This document shows, piece by piece, positions 1 through 6,388 of a stretch of 7,183 bases of DNA. The stretch comes from Clostridia bacterium (lineage in GTDB: Bacteria > Bacillota > Clostridia > TANB77 > CAG-508): the NCBI GenBank assembly GCA_022791735.1, contig JAAVZQ010000141.1, positions 1 through 7,183 of the forward strand, written 5' to 3'. The position numbers and the translations under genes are program-made. The notes under the pieces are model-generated. The model saw only the letters and a list, made by a program, of their open reading frames with translations, was not told the origin of the DNA and did no database searches. Numbering within the stretch: position 1 is the stretch's first letter; every line of letters begins with the position of its first letter.

Positions 1-137
1 CACAGTTAAATAGGGCACCAACAATAAGTAACCCAACAGTAAGCAGAGTATCAAATTCAACAAGTGAATTGACCATAACAGCAACTGCGACAGACCAAGA
101 TGAAAATGATGTTTTAACGTATAAATTACTAAGAGGA
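1..137. repeat. Terminal direct repeat, left copy (identical to 7047-7183)
   Basis: All 137 bases match the right end of the window with no mismatch, and both copies run exactly to the window edge. Joining the ends keeps cassette A in frame. This is the usual look of a circular molecule cut open with an assembly overlap. It would also arise if two cassettes share an identical 5' part and the window was bounded by that repeat. Confidence 0.95.
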
Positions 138-965
138 ACATCAGAAAATGATACTAATCCAGTGGAATTATCACTAGCACCAGAAAAGATAGAAGGAAGA
201 ACAGTAACTTTCAAAGACACAGGTTTAGACATTAGAAGTGAAGGGTTATATATGAATACGTATTATTATTACAAAGTAAAAGTATCAGATGGGATAGATA
301 ATGATACATCAGAAAATTACGGTAGTGAAAGGACATATTGCTTAGGTTCGCCATGTGCTGGTGGTGGTTATAATCATCTAGACTGCCCTAATTGTGATAA
401 CGGGCAAGTAAATTGCACAAATAGTTCTTGTAATAATGGCACTATGCTATGTACTAATTGCCAAGGTATTGGTTTTATTGGAGAGAGTCCTCATTCCACT
501 TGTTCGGGACTGCGGAGCCCAACCAATTAGCGGACATATATTACGTGTTGCACCAGCTACTTACGGGGCGGGAACGACAATTGACTGTGAAAGGTGCGGA
601 CTACCTAGTGATCGACGTTTGTGGGTATTATGTGACACATGTTCTAACAATCTTGCTGGTTTCATTAACCCTTGCTATCATTGCGGTTCGTTAAATTTCA
701 CTTTAAATGTTCATGAGAGTTGCAGGAATTGCGATCGGATGTGGAAATACCACACGTAGCTTCCACGATTGCAGCAGTTGTAGTGATGGTTACATAAATT
801 GTCGATTGTGTGGAGGTGATCGGAAAAATGAATTGTAACAATTGTCAGGGGAAAGGATATCTTTTAGAATCATATAGTTGTGAGCATGGCAAAAGTGGTG
901 GCAGTTCGCACTATTACTGTACTTCATCGTCACATCATGGAAATATTGTAAATCAGTACCACTAA
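1..965 (+). CDS. Cassette A: FN3-like/zinc-repeat protein with three CGG frameshift sites, 5' end outside the left edge
   Basis: Function unknown. The frame is open from base 3. If joined to the identical sequence at 7022-7183, the protein is about 328 aa and starts MSDAKEV. It has an NTQLNRAP segment, one fibronectin-III-like domain (about residues 13-115, with ATDQDENDVLTY and YYYYKVKVSDG), a TYC.G.PC.GG motif near residue 122, CxxC zinc repeats, a variable Cys-rich middle (CERCG, CDTC, CYHCG), further CxxCxGxG repeats and the tail HYYC...QYH before TAA at 963. Read literally it breaks at TAG 528, TAG 757 and TAA 833. Skipping the C of the in-frame CGG codons at 513, 736 and 821 gives one continuous frame (3, then 1, then 2, then 3) that keeps the CxGxG spacing. 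I see no signal peptide or membrane segment. It converges with cassette B on the hairpin at 1045-1088. The alternative is a pseudogene with three indels, but placement at CGG every time makes that less attractive. Confidence 0.7.
513..516 (+). other. Putative +1 recoding site A1 (CTG CGG A)
   Basis: CGG is in frame at codon 180 of cassette A. Zero-frame reading meets TAG after four more codons. Skipping the C reads GGA and gives CSGLG, the CxGxG zinc-repeat pattern, and then continues into the variable middle module. Confidence 0.55.
736..739 (+). other. Putative +1 recoding site A2 (GAT CGG A)
   Basis: CGG is in frame at codon 254. Zero-frame reading meets TAG at 757. The +1 reading gives CRNCDGCG and then HDCSSCSDG, keeping the cysteine pairs. 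It lies where the variable middle module meets the C-terminal zinc repeats. Confidence 0.6.
821..824 (+). other. Putative +1 recoding site A3 (GAT CGG A)
   Basis: CGG is in frame at codon 282. Zero-frame reading meets TAA at 833. The +1 reading gives CGGDGKMNCNNCQGKG, the exact C-x-G-x-G-x3-C spacing of DnaJ-type zinc repeats, and runs into the conserved HYYC...YH tail. The local sequence GATCGGA is the same as at site A2. Confidence 0.65.
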
Positions 966-1044
966 AAAGAATATGTCAGTAGCACTGTTTTACTTGATGT
1001 GTCATTAATATTTAGTGCAATACCTTAGTGTATAACTTATATGA

Positions 1045-1088
1045 AACAGTCTTACATACAGTATTAATTTGCTGTATATAAGACTGTT
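1045..1088. terminator. Hairpin between convergent cassettes A and B
   Basis: Arms 1045-1061 and 1072-1088 pair over 17 positions with one imperfect pair. The loop is TATTAATTTG. It lies between the stops of A (965) and B (1258), where it could serve both strands, although no long T-run follows. It is homologous to the hairpin at 5452-5505, but in inverted orientation. I see no gene or convincing promoter in the rest of 966-1257. Confidence 0.6.
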
Positions 1089-1257
1089 CGTGTTATTTAT
1101 GATATTGTGCTACATTACTTCCATGATTTGAACTAGATGTGCAATAATAGTGTTGTCCGAGGATAGAATGACTAATACAATGTGTTCTAAATAGATATTA
1201 TTCGTGTGCCAAAGATATTTATTATAATGCTATATTTAATAATCCAATCAGTCTTAT

Positions 1258-2214
1258 TTAATGATAACGTTCCGTAGAGCTGGGATGCTGTGAGCAGTAG
1301 TAATGCTCTGTATCTGATACATGTTCTATGCATTTGCTCCAGACTATTGTATGTCCGAGACCTTTACAGTTATTACAACTTATTTTCCCTTGCCCGTTAC
1401 AAGTACCACAATTTGTCTTCCCTAAACCTTTGCACTTGACACATTGAATTGAACCGTTTCCCATTGCATTCACTACAGCTTGTTGTGTAAGATGTAGGGT
1501 GGGAAGGGAGATAATAGGTGAGTTGATGCCATCTGTTGTGATAACTACAATAACCTTCTGTTTGTGGGTTAATTAGCCCGCCACAAATGTCGCACGTTTG
1601 TGCGGTCACATTTACTTGGATACCATAATCACAATTACGCATACCTGCTGTAAAGGTTATCGAACCAGGATATGTCCAGCTAGTTGCCTCGCATGTTTTT
1701 GTTACAGTCTTCGTCCCATTACATACATGGCAAACATTACTTCCGCGCTGAACAACTGTCACATGTAAACCAACCACGTTCTCCACAATCTGTACACGGA
1801 AAATAGCCATTTGCCCCGCACTTGGTACAAGGAACTTCAGAACTAAAACCACCACTACAATATTCTCCTTCGCAATATGTTTTAGTTTTATTCCACGAAG
1901 AGATTGTGGTTGCCGTTGTATCGCTTACTACTACTTTAAAGTAATACGTTGTATCTTTATTTAATCCCGTTTGAGTTATCGTTACACTATTTCCTTGTTT
2001 GGTTGGAGAAGAACTTACTCCTTTTGTGTTTATACTATTTGCATCTGTTCCATACCATACTGTGTAAGTTAACATATCATCTGTATCTTGGTCAGTTGCG
2101 ATTACTGTTATTTCTATTGCATCACTTGTATTTTCTTTTGCAACCCCTGTTGGTGTTCCGACTAAACACAGGTGCCCTATTTAACTGCGTGTTTACTTCT
2201 GTGGCATCACTCAT
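1258..2214 (-). CDS. Cassette B: FN3-like/zinc-repeat protein with three CGG frameshift sites
   Basis: Paralogue of cassettes A and C; function unknown. From ATG 2214 (MSDATEVNTQLNRAP) it reads about 317 aa if the C of the in-frame CGG codons at 2160, 1745 and 1456 is skipped. Order of parts: short conserved N-terminus, one FN3-like domain (about residues 16-108, with ATDQDTDDMLTY and TTYYFKVVVSD), TYCEGEYCSGG near residue 114, zinc repeats (CTKCGANG, CTDCGERG, CDSC), a variable Cys/His middle (about residues 157-253, with CDICGG and CSYH), CxxCxGxG repeats (CVKCKGLG, CGTCNGQG, CNNCKGLG) and the tail HYYCSQH...RYH. In-frame codons extend about 25 residues upstream of the ATG (KSNLDKAGNEN), so the true start is unsure. 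No good Shine-Dalgarno site precedes ATG 2214. GC content is visibly higher than in the neighbouring ATPase gene. The alternative is a triple-frameshift pseudogene. Confidence 0.7.
1453..1456 (-). other. Putative +1 recoding site B3 (AAA CGG T)
   Basis: CGG is in frame at codon 253. The +1 reading gives CSECNGKGSIQCVKC, a perfect CxxCxGxG repeat. The site occupies the same glycine as C1 in cassette C: the first zinc repeat after the variable middle. Confidence 0.65.
1742..1745 (-). other. Putative recoding site B2 (GCG CGG A), length ambiguous
   Basis: CGG is in frame at codon 157 and TAA follows one codon later. The +1 reading gives CSAGSNVC with six residues between cysteines, where the family normally has seven. 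A -2 slip would give CSARGSNVC, matching the neighbouring CGERGWFTC. The resulting frame is the same either way. Confidence 0.45.
2157..2160 (-). other. Putative +1 recoding site B1 (AGT CGG A)
   Basis: CGG is in frame at codon 19. Zero-frame reading stops after 11 more codons. The +1 reading gives FSGTPTGVAKENTSD, whose GTP aligns with the GTP that opens the second FN3-like domain of cassette C. Confidence 0.65.
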
Positions 2215-2249
2215 ATTTTCGTTGCCGGCCTTGTCCAAATTTGATTTGA
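2210..2249 (-). repeat. Conserved cassette leader/start element, copy at B
   Basis: A 40-bp stretch ending at ATGAG is identical to 4164-4203 on the plus strand. It is also present at 6987-7026 with one extra G and one different 5' base. It includes CAAATTTG, the palindrome GCCGGC and the presumed start codon. Copies B and C form an inverted repeat around the ATPase gene. Upstream of it, 2250-2433 is AT-rich with no gene visible. Confidence 0.85.
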
Positions 2250-2433
2250 CGTTTTCCCTTGAAATTACTGTCGTTGACAGATTTTATATAATGAAAATTG
2301 CCTATATTTTAAGAAATCTCTTTTATATGCTCTTAAAATGAAATAAAGCATTAATATATTTTTTCAAATTGTATTTTAATAGAAACATCAAAGTTTGTTC
2401 AAAAGCGAATGTCTAATTTAAAAACATAAAATT

Positions 2434-2493
2434 TTAAAAAGTGCATAATATTTTTCTTAAAAAGTGTCGATTAAAAGCATTAAAAAGTGTCGA
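2434..2493 (+). repeat. Three 23-bp-spaced repeats (TTAAAAAGTGTCGA) upstream of the ATPase
   Basis: TTAAAAAGTGTCGA occurs at 2457-2470 and 2480-2493. A weaker copy, TTAAAAAGTGCAT, starts at 2434. The starts are exactly 23 bp apart, about two helical turns, and the array ends 7 bp before the -35 box. The layout suits cooperative binding of a regulator. Iterons of a replication origin look similar, but no Rep gene is present. The core AAAGTGTC recurs in the palindrome at 6892-6935. Confidence 0.7.
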
Positions 2494-2500
2494 ATGATTA

Positions 2501-2529
2501 TTGACTATTTATTGAAAACATGCTATATT
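2501..2529 (+). promoter_or_regulatory. Sigma-A-type promoter of the ATPase gene
   Basis: -35 TTGACT (2501-2506), a 17-nt spacer, and -10 TATATT (2524-2529) preceded by TGC as an extended -10. GAGGTG at 2538-2543 then leads to ATG 2546. The 10-mer ACATGCTATA over the -10 is repeated at the HEPN promoter. Confidence 0.7.
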
Positions 2530-2545
2530 TAATAAAAGAGGTGAC

Positions 2546-3847
2546 ATGAACAAAATGGAGATTGATGAAAAAAAATATAAAAAAAGATTAATTGAAAAAA
2601 AATTAGAAGATTACTTGTCTGTATTTGGGGCAGTAAGCATAGAAGGTCCAAAATGGTGTGGCAAAACATGGACATCACTAAAACATTCTAAAAGCGATAT
2701 TTACATGGATGATGAAACTGTAAGAGATATGGCAAAATTAGATGTAAAATCAATTTTTAATAATGATTTTACAAAAAAGCCACAATTAATTGATGAGTGG
2801 CATTTAGTTCCTGCTATATGGGATGCAGTAAGACGTGAATGTGATAAGACTACTGAAAAAGGAAATTTTATTATAACAGGCTCTACAACACTACCTAGAA
2901 AAATAATGAAAGAACAAGTACATCATTCTGGGGCTGGAAGAATTGGAAGGTTGTACATGTATACGATGAGTTTATATGAATCAGGTGATTCTTCGGGAAA
3001 AGCATCTTTAACAAAAATGTTAAACAACACTCAAGAAACATTAAATACTGGTAATGTCGAAATAATACAATTAGCAAGACTATTAATAAGAGGTGGTTGG
3101 CCAGCTAATATAAATGTTAGTGATAACAAGATTGGACTAATACCAAAATCATACATAGATTCGATTTTAAACGTAGATATGAATGAAGAAACAGAAAAAA
3201 GAAGAGACAAAAATAAAATGAGAATGTTGTTAAAGTCACTTGCAAGAAATGAGTCATCAATTGTTGGAAATAAAACAATAATAAAAGACATAGAAGAATA
3301 TGAAAATAGTGAAGAACTTTTATCTAGTAGAGATACTGTAATTGACTATTTAGATGTATTGGATAGACTTCACTTAATTGAAAATCAAGAAGCATATGGA
3401 GAAAATTACCGTTCTCCTAATAGAGTTGGAAAATCTCCTAAAAGACATCTTACAGATCCATCATTATCATGTGCTTGCTTGGGCTTAACACCTGAAAATA
3501 TTTTGAAAGATTTGAATACCTTTGGTTTTATGTTTGAAGCACTAGTAGAAAGAGACTTAAGAATATATATGGATTATTTAGATGGGCATTTATATCATTT
3601 TAGAGATAACGTTACAGGTTTAGAAGTAGACGCAATTTTAGAGTTTCCGAGTGGAGAGTACGCAGCTGTAGAAATAAAATTAGGATATAATCAAGTTGAA
3701 GAAGCAAAGAAAAATTTATTGAATTTTTACAATAATATGATTAAAAAGCCGTCATTTATGTGCATTATAGCTGGAAAATGTCCAGCTGTTATAAAAGATA
3801 ATGAAACTGGCATTTATATAGTACCAATTACAGCATTAAAACCGTGA
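2546..3847 (+). CDS. AAA_14/DUF4143-type ATP-binding protein
   Basis: A 433-aa P-loop ATPase of the AAA_14 plus DUF4143 type. Such proteins are widespread in bacteria and archaea, often multicopy, and have no settled biochemical role. Walker A is GPKWCGKTW (residues 34-42). Walker B is LIDEW with D83-E84. A sensor-like IITGS lies near 109-113, and GAGRI (129-133) could be an arginine finger. The C-terminal part shows a D362...E376-x-K378 arrangement (VDAIL then VEIKLG) like the degenerate PD-(D/E)XK fold of this family. The start is ATG 2546 after GAGGTG. An ATG at 2555 has a longer gap. It has its own promoter, upstream repeats and terminator. It is uninterrupted and contains no CGG codon, unlike the cassettes on both sides. 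It is cytosolic, with no signal or membrane segment. It could act on the cassette proteins or be an independent passenger; the sequence does not decide. Confidence 0.9.
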   Translation: MNKMEIDEKKYKKRLIEKKLEDYLSVFGAVSIEGPKWCGKTWTSLKHSKSDIYMDDETVRDMAKLDVKSIFNNDFTKKPQLIDEWHLVPAIWDAVRRECDKTTEKGNFIITGSTTLPRKIMKEQVHHSGAGRIGRLYMYTMSLYESGDSSGKASLTKMLNNTQETLNTGNVEIIQLARLLIRGGWPANINVSDNKIGLIPKSYIDSILNVDMNEETEKRRDKNKMRMLLKSLARNESSIVGNKTIIKDIEEYENSEELLSSRDTVIDYLDVLDRLHLIENQEAYGENYRSPNRVGKSPKRHLTDPSLSCACLGLTPENILKDLNTFGFMFEALVERDLRIYMDYLDGHLYHFRDNVTGLEVDAILEFPSGEYAAVEIKLGYNQVEEAKKNLLNFYNNMIKKPSFMCIIAGKCPAVIKDNETGIYIVPITALKP

Positions 3848-3922
3848 TATACAAGAAGAAAATTTATTATCATAATTTGCTCAAATAAATTTATTCTAAA
3901 AATAATTTTATAAAAATTAAAC

Positions 3923-3966
3923 AAAAGGCTAAAATTATTATTTGAATAATTTAGTCTTTTATTTTT
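3923..3966 (+). terminator. Rho-independent terminator of the ATPase gene
   Basis: The arms 3923-3939 and 3945-3960 pair with one bulge around loop ATTTG and are followed by ATTTTTATAT. It lies about 75 bp after the TGA stop. The right arm and T-run (TTAGTCTTTTATTTTT) recur on the minus strand downstream of the MNT gene. Confidence 0.75.
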
Positions 3967-4198
3967 ATATATCAACTTATACTTTTAAATATAGCTGTAA
4001 CAAATTTATTTGCATTTGTAATTTAGTTTTATACTTTCGATATATAAATTTATATATTGTATACTTCAAAAACGTTTAAAAGCGATTTAGAATAAATTTT
4101 TTGCTTTTATTGCTTTGCTGATATTTAATTTCCTTAGGTATATCAACGCTTTTAAGTGTATCTTCAAATCAAATTTGGACAAGGCCGGCAACGAAAAT
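3951..4198 (+). promoter_or_regulatory. Long conserved leader of cassette C
   Basis: This gene-free stretch is homologous over most of its length to the leader of D on the opposite strand (5998-5774), with shared strings such as TTGTAATTTAGTTTT, GATATATAA and TATATCAACG. The last part (TTAGGTATATCAACG through CAAATTTGGACAAGGCCGG) also matches the leader of A. An open frame from TTG 4115 joins cassette C in frame (NFLRYINAFK then KSNLDKAGNEN), but no Shine-Dalgarno site is visible. I therefore treat it as leader. I could not settle on a promoter inside it. Confidence 0.55.
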
Positions 4199-4203
4199 AT
4201 GAG
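4164..4203 (+). repeat. Conserved cassette leader/start element, copy at C
   Basis: A 40-bp perfect match to the reverse complement of 2210-2249. Beyond it, a further 25 bp around CAGTTAAATAGGGCACC also match exactly. Together with copy B it is an inverted repeat enclosing the ATPase, its promoter and its terminator. Confidence 0.85.
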
Positions 4204-5348
4204 CGATGCTACAGAGATGAATACTCAGTTAAATAGGGCACCTGTGTTTACTTCACAAGCAAAAGCTTCAAACATAACTAGAACTTCCATGAATATATCT
4301 GCTGTGGCTACTGACCAAGATACTAGCGATACTTTAACATATACTTTTTATTGGGGAACATCTGCTAGTAATTTATCTCTTGTAGCCTCTAACACAAGCG
4401 GAGTATTCCCTAGAACAGACTTAAATATGAATACAACATATTGGTTTAGAATAGATGTAACAGATGGAATAGACACAACACCAGGAACAGCAAATAGTGC
4501 AGCTACTCTAGCAAATAGTATACCAAGCATAGGAACACCAAGTGTATCAAGGGTAGAAAACTCAACAGATAAATTAACTATATTAGTGAGTGCAACAGAT
4601 ACAGACGATACAGCTTTAACATATACGCTATGGAGAGGAACAACAAGTAGTAATATATCAAAGACAAATATAACAATAACAGGTAATTCAGGAAATACAG
4701 TTACATTTACAGATACGGGATTAGCAATGAATACAACATATTATTATAAGGTACGAGTAAGCGATGCGTATGGAGGAAATGATACATCAGCAAATTACGG
4801 AAATGAAAGGACATACTGCGCTGGAACATACTGTGGTGGAGGAACTTATACTACTTCCACATGTAATTTATGCAATGGTAATAAAACTTTAACATGTAAT
4901 ACATGTAATGGTTCTGGTACATTAAATTGTCTAACGTGCTCTGGTTCAACGTGGGTAAATAGTTCATGCATAGGTAGTTTCAATTTATGGGCTACGAATA
5001 CATCTAGGTGTGGTTCTTGTGATACTTCTGGGCGCGATGTTTCTAGATATACTTATAGGTGTAGTATTTGTAAAGAAACATATGATGAATATATTTGTCA
5101 TATATGTGGATGGACAAGATTAGCTGGTACTAAGACACATACGGCTATTCAAATTCGCTGTACAAGTTGTTCAGGTTCTCGGTACTAGAACATGTTCGAC
5201 ATGTTCTGGAACTAAATCTGTGAACTGTACTTCTTGTTCTGGTACTGGTACAATGAAAACACCCAATAATTGCTCTCATGGAAAAGGACCAGGATCATCT
5301 CATTATTATTGTTCTACACATACAAGTAGTACTGCTCAGTATCATTAA
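4199..5348 (+). CDS. Cassette C: double FN3-like/zinc-repeat protein with one CGG frameshift site
   Basis: The longest family member, about 382 aa from ATG 4199 when the C of the in-frame CGG at 5180 is skipped. Zero-frame reading stops at TAG 5186. Parts: NTQLNRAP N-terminus, FN3-like domain 1 (about residues 13-104), FN3-like domain 2 (about 108-203, starting SIGTPSVSRV), TYCAGTYCGGG at about 207, CxxCxGxG repeats (CNLCNGNK, CNTCNGSG, CLTCSGS), a variable middle (CGSCD, CSIC, CHICGW), repeats CTSCSGSG, CSTCSGTK and CTSCSGTG, and the tail HYYCSTH...QYH. The zinc repeats resemble the DnaJ cysteine-rich domain, but there is no J domain. No signal peptide or membrane segment is visible. The start is uncertain because in-frame codons continue upstream to TTG 4115 and neither start has a good Shine-Dalgarno site. 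It follows the ATPase on the same strand beyond a terminator. Function unknown. Confidence 0.75.
5180..5183 (+). other. Putative +1 recoding site C1 (TCT CGG T)
   Basis: CGG is in frame at codon 328, with TAG two codons later. The +1 reading gives CTSCSGSGTRTCSTCSGTK, an exact CxxCxGxG-x3-C repeat, and continues 55 codons to the conserved tail. It lies at the same zinc-repeat glycine as B3. Confidence 0.65.
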
Positions 5349-5451
5349 TATATAAATAAAAAAGATTTTTAGCAATTAAACTATAAACAATAGAGATTCT
5401 GGAATTATTAATTATTCCAAGAGAAAAGTTTTGCACATTTATCATTTTGCA

Positions 5452-5505
5452 AAAAATAGCCTTATACAGCAAATTAATACTGTATATAAGGCTATTTTTA
5501 TTTTT
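5452..5505. terminator. Bidirectional hairpin terminator between C and D
   Basis: The arms 5452-5469 and 5480-5499 pair over about 18 positions with a two-base bulge. T-runs follow on both strands. The loop CAAATTAATA is the reverse complement of the loop at 1062-1071, so this hairpin is a flipped relative of the A/B terminator. Confidence 0.8.
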
Positions 5506-5517
5506 TAGTTTTTAGTT

Positions 5518-5545
5518 TTACATATGCTATATAAGCCATATGTAA
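5518..5545. repeat. Inverted repeat just downstream of D
   Basis: Arms TTACATATG (5518-5526) and CATATGTAA (5537-5545) pair perfectly around a 10-base loop. No T-run follows on the D strand, so terminator function is doubtful. Confidence 0.4.
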
Positions 5546-5555
5546 GGAATAAATA

Positions 5556-5774
5556 TTAATGGTATTCACTTACGTCAAAACCATGGCTATTGACACTTAC
5601 ACAACAATGATAGTAGAAGTACTCAATTCATGAATACAATTATAATTCTCTAGAATATGACCAGTACCATTGCATAACTCATGTTTGACTTTTCCAGTAC
5701 CATTGCAAACTGTACAATTTGTTTTCGTGGATGTTTGACCGAGTTCCATAACATCTAGTACAGTTAATGGTTTT
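5556..5774 (-). pseudogene. Cassette D: truncated remnant, leader fused to the 3' zinc repeats
   Basis: It keeps the family leader upstream, then passes directly into LGQTSTKTNCTVCNGTGK...LCNGTGH...CIHE, which aligns with the last quarter of cassette B. The NTQLNRAP segment, the FN3-like domain, the first zinc repeats and the variable middle are all missing. One expected cysteine is His (KHELCNGTG). The literal frame stops at TAA 5597. A neighbouring frame carries YYHCC...HGF...SEYH and stops at 5556, matching the family tail, so a frameshift lies near 5620-5640. No CGG codon is present there, and the shift needs the opposite sense to the other sites, so this looks like true decay. The frame also runs upstream to ATG 5896 through the leader, which I do not think is coding. 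Confidence 0.6.
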
Positions 5775-5998
5775 TGTCCAAAATTTGATTTGAAAATGCG
5801 GGTAAAAACGTTGATATAACTGAGAAAATTAGGCGTTCGAAAACCAGCACAAACAAAAAGTGTTTCCAAATTGCCTTTAGACCTTTTGAAACACATGAGA
5901 TATAGAATTATATATCAAAGGTACAAAACTAAATTACAAGTACAAATAAATTCGCTATAGCACTACTTATTTAATACCTATAAAAAATAAAAGACTAA
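5774..5998 (-). promoter_or_regulatory. Conserved leader of remnant D
   Basis: The reverse complement of the leader of C (3951-4182), at roughly two-thirds identity by eye. It starts with TTAGTCTTTTATTTTT and ends at CAAATTTTGGACAA. The GGCCGGCAACG...ATGAG portion seen in A, B and C is lost. Bases 5999-6073 hold nothing I can identify. Confidence 0.55.
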
Positions 5999-6073
5999 GT
6001 CAACACAACTCATCAACTCAATCCTTATTATATTTATTTATTATATATCAAATATTATCTCTATTGTTAATAG

Positions 6074-6388
6074 CTATTTTGAATATACTACTTCACCATA
6101 TTGCAAAATATCTTCTAAAAATCCGCTAGCATCTTCTTCATCAATTAACAGAATTGGTTCTAAGTCTGTAGAAATATTTCTTGTTAACTTAAAAAGTTTT
6201 GCCATGTCATTTAAGATATTCTTTGAGATACTTTCTCTTGGCACAATTACAGCAACATCTATATCACTATTTTTTCTATTATCACCTCTTGCATACGAAC
6301 CATATAGTACTATTTTGTTTACTACCATATTTTGAACAACTAGTTTTGCATATTCTTCTACTAATTTTTTAGCAGTTTCTTTATCCAT
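6074..6388 (-). CDS. MNT-type nucleotidyltransferase, antitoxin of a HEPN-MNT pair
   Basis: A 104-aa minimal nucleotidyltransferase. It has the Pol-beta superfamily signature GSYARGDNRKNSDIDVAV with G30-S31 and D42/D44 as metal ligands. D75 in DLEP is a likely third acidic residue. In studied HEPN-MNT modules the MNT protein neutralises the HEPN toxin, in at least one system by AMPylating it. I chose the start at ATG 6388 because GGAGG lies 10 nt upstream. The open frame extends to an ATG at 6427, which has no such site and lies deeper inside the toxin gene. The gene overlaps the HEPN gene by 28 bp, indicating a translationally linked operon. Its 3' side is the leader of remnant D. It is cytosolic. 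Domain identity is secure; the antitoxin role is inferred from the family and the pairing. Confidence 0.88.
   Translation of the reverse strand: MDKETAKKLVEEYAKLVVQNMVVNKIVLYGSYARGDNRKNSDIDVAVIVPRESISKNILNDMAKLFKLTRNISTDLEPILLIDEEDASGFLEDILQYGEVVYSK

Noticed and set aside
1..965. DnaJ chaperone
   Set aside because: Only CxxCxGxG repeats are shared. No J domain, HPD motif or C-terminal substrate domain is present.
1045..1088. Integron attC-like recombination site
   Set aside because: The hairpin lacks the R/L box core sequences. Position between convergent stops explains it as a terminator, and no integrase is present.
1949..2341. A rightward Leu-rich open frame of 130 codons
   Set aside because: It lies antisense to cassette B and its leader. 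The Leu/Tyr richness comes from the reverse strand of the FN3-like coding region.
4115..4198. TTG 4115 as the start of cassette C
   Set aside because: No Shine-Dalgarno site, the segment is homologous leader, and the matching stretch in A has an extra base that breaks this frame. ATG 4199 is preferred, with some doubt.
1..5348. The cassettes as ordinary decayed pseudogenes or as sequencing errors
   Set aside because: Random indels would not fall at the same codon seven times, always restorable by the same one-base skip, and the neighbouring ATPase, HEPN and MNT genes have no indels. CGG is not a homopolymer error site. I cannot exclude error fully without the reads.
5597..5896. A 99-residue leftward protein from ATG 5896 covering leader D
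   Set aside because: Most of its length is leader that is homologous to non-coding sequence before C (with stops in the matching frame), no Shine-Dalgarno site is present, and it ends at a frame change inside the family tail.
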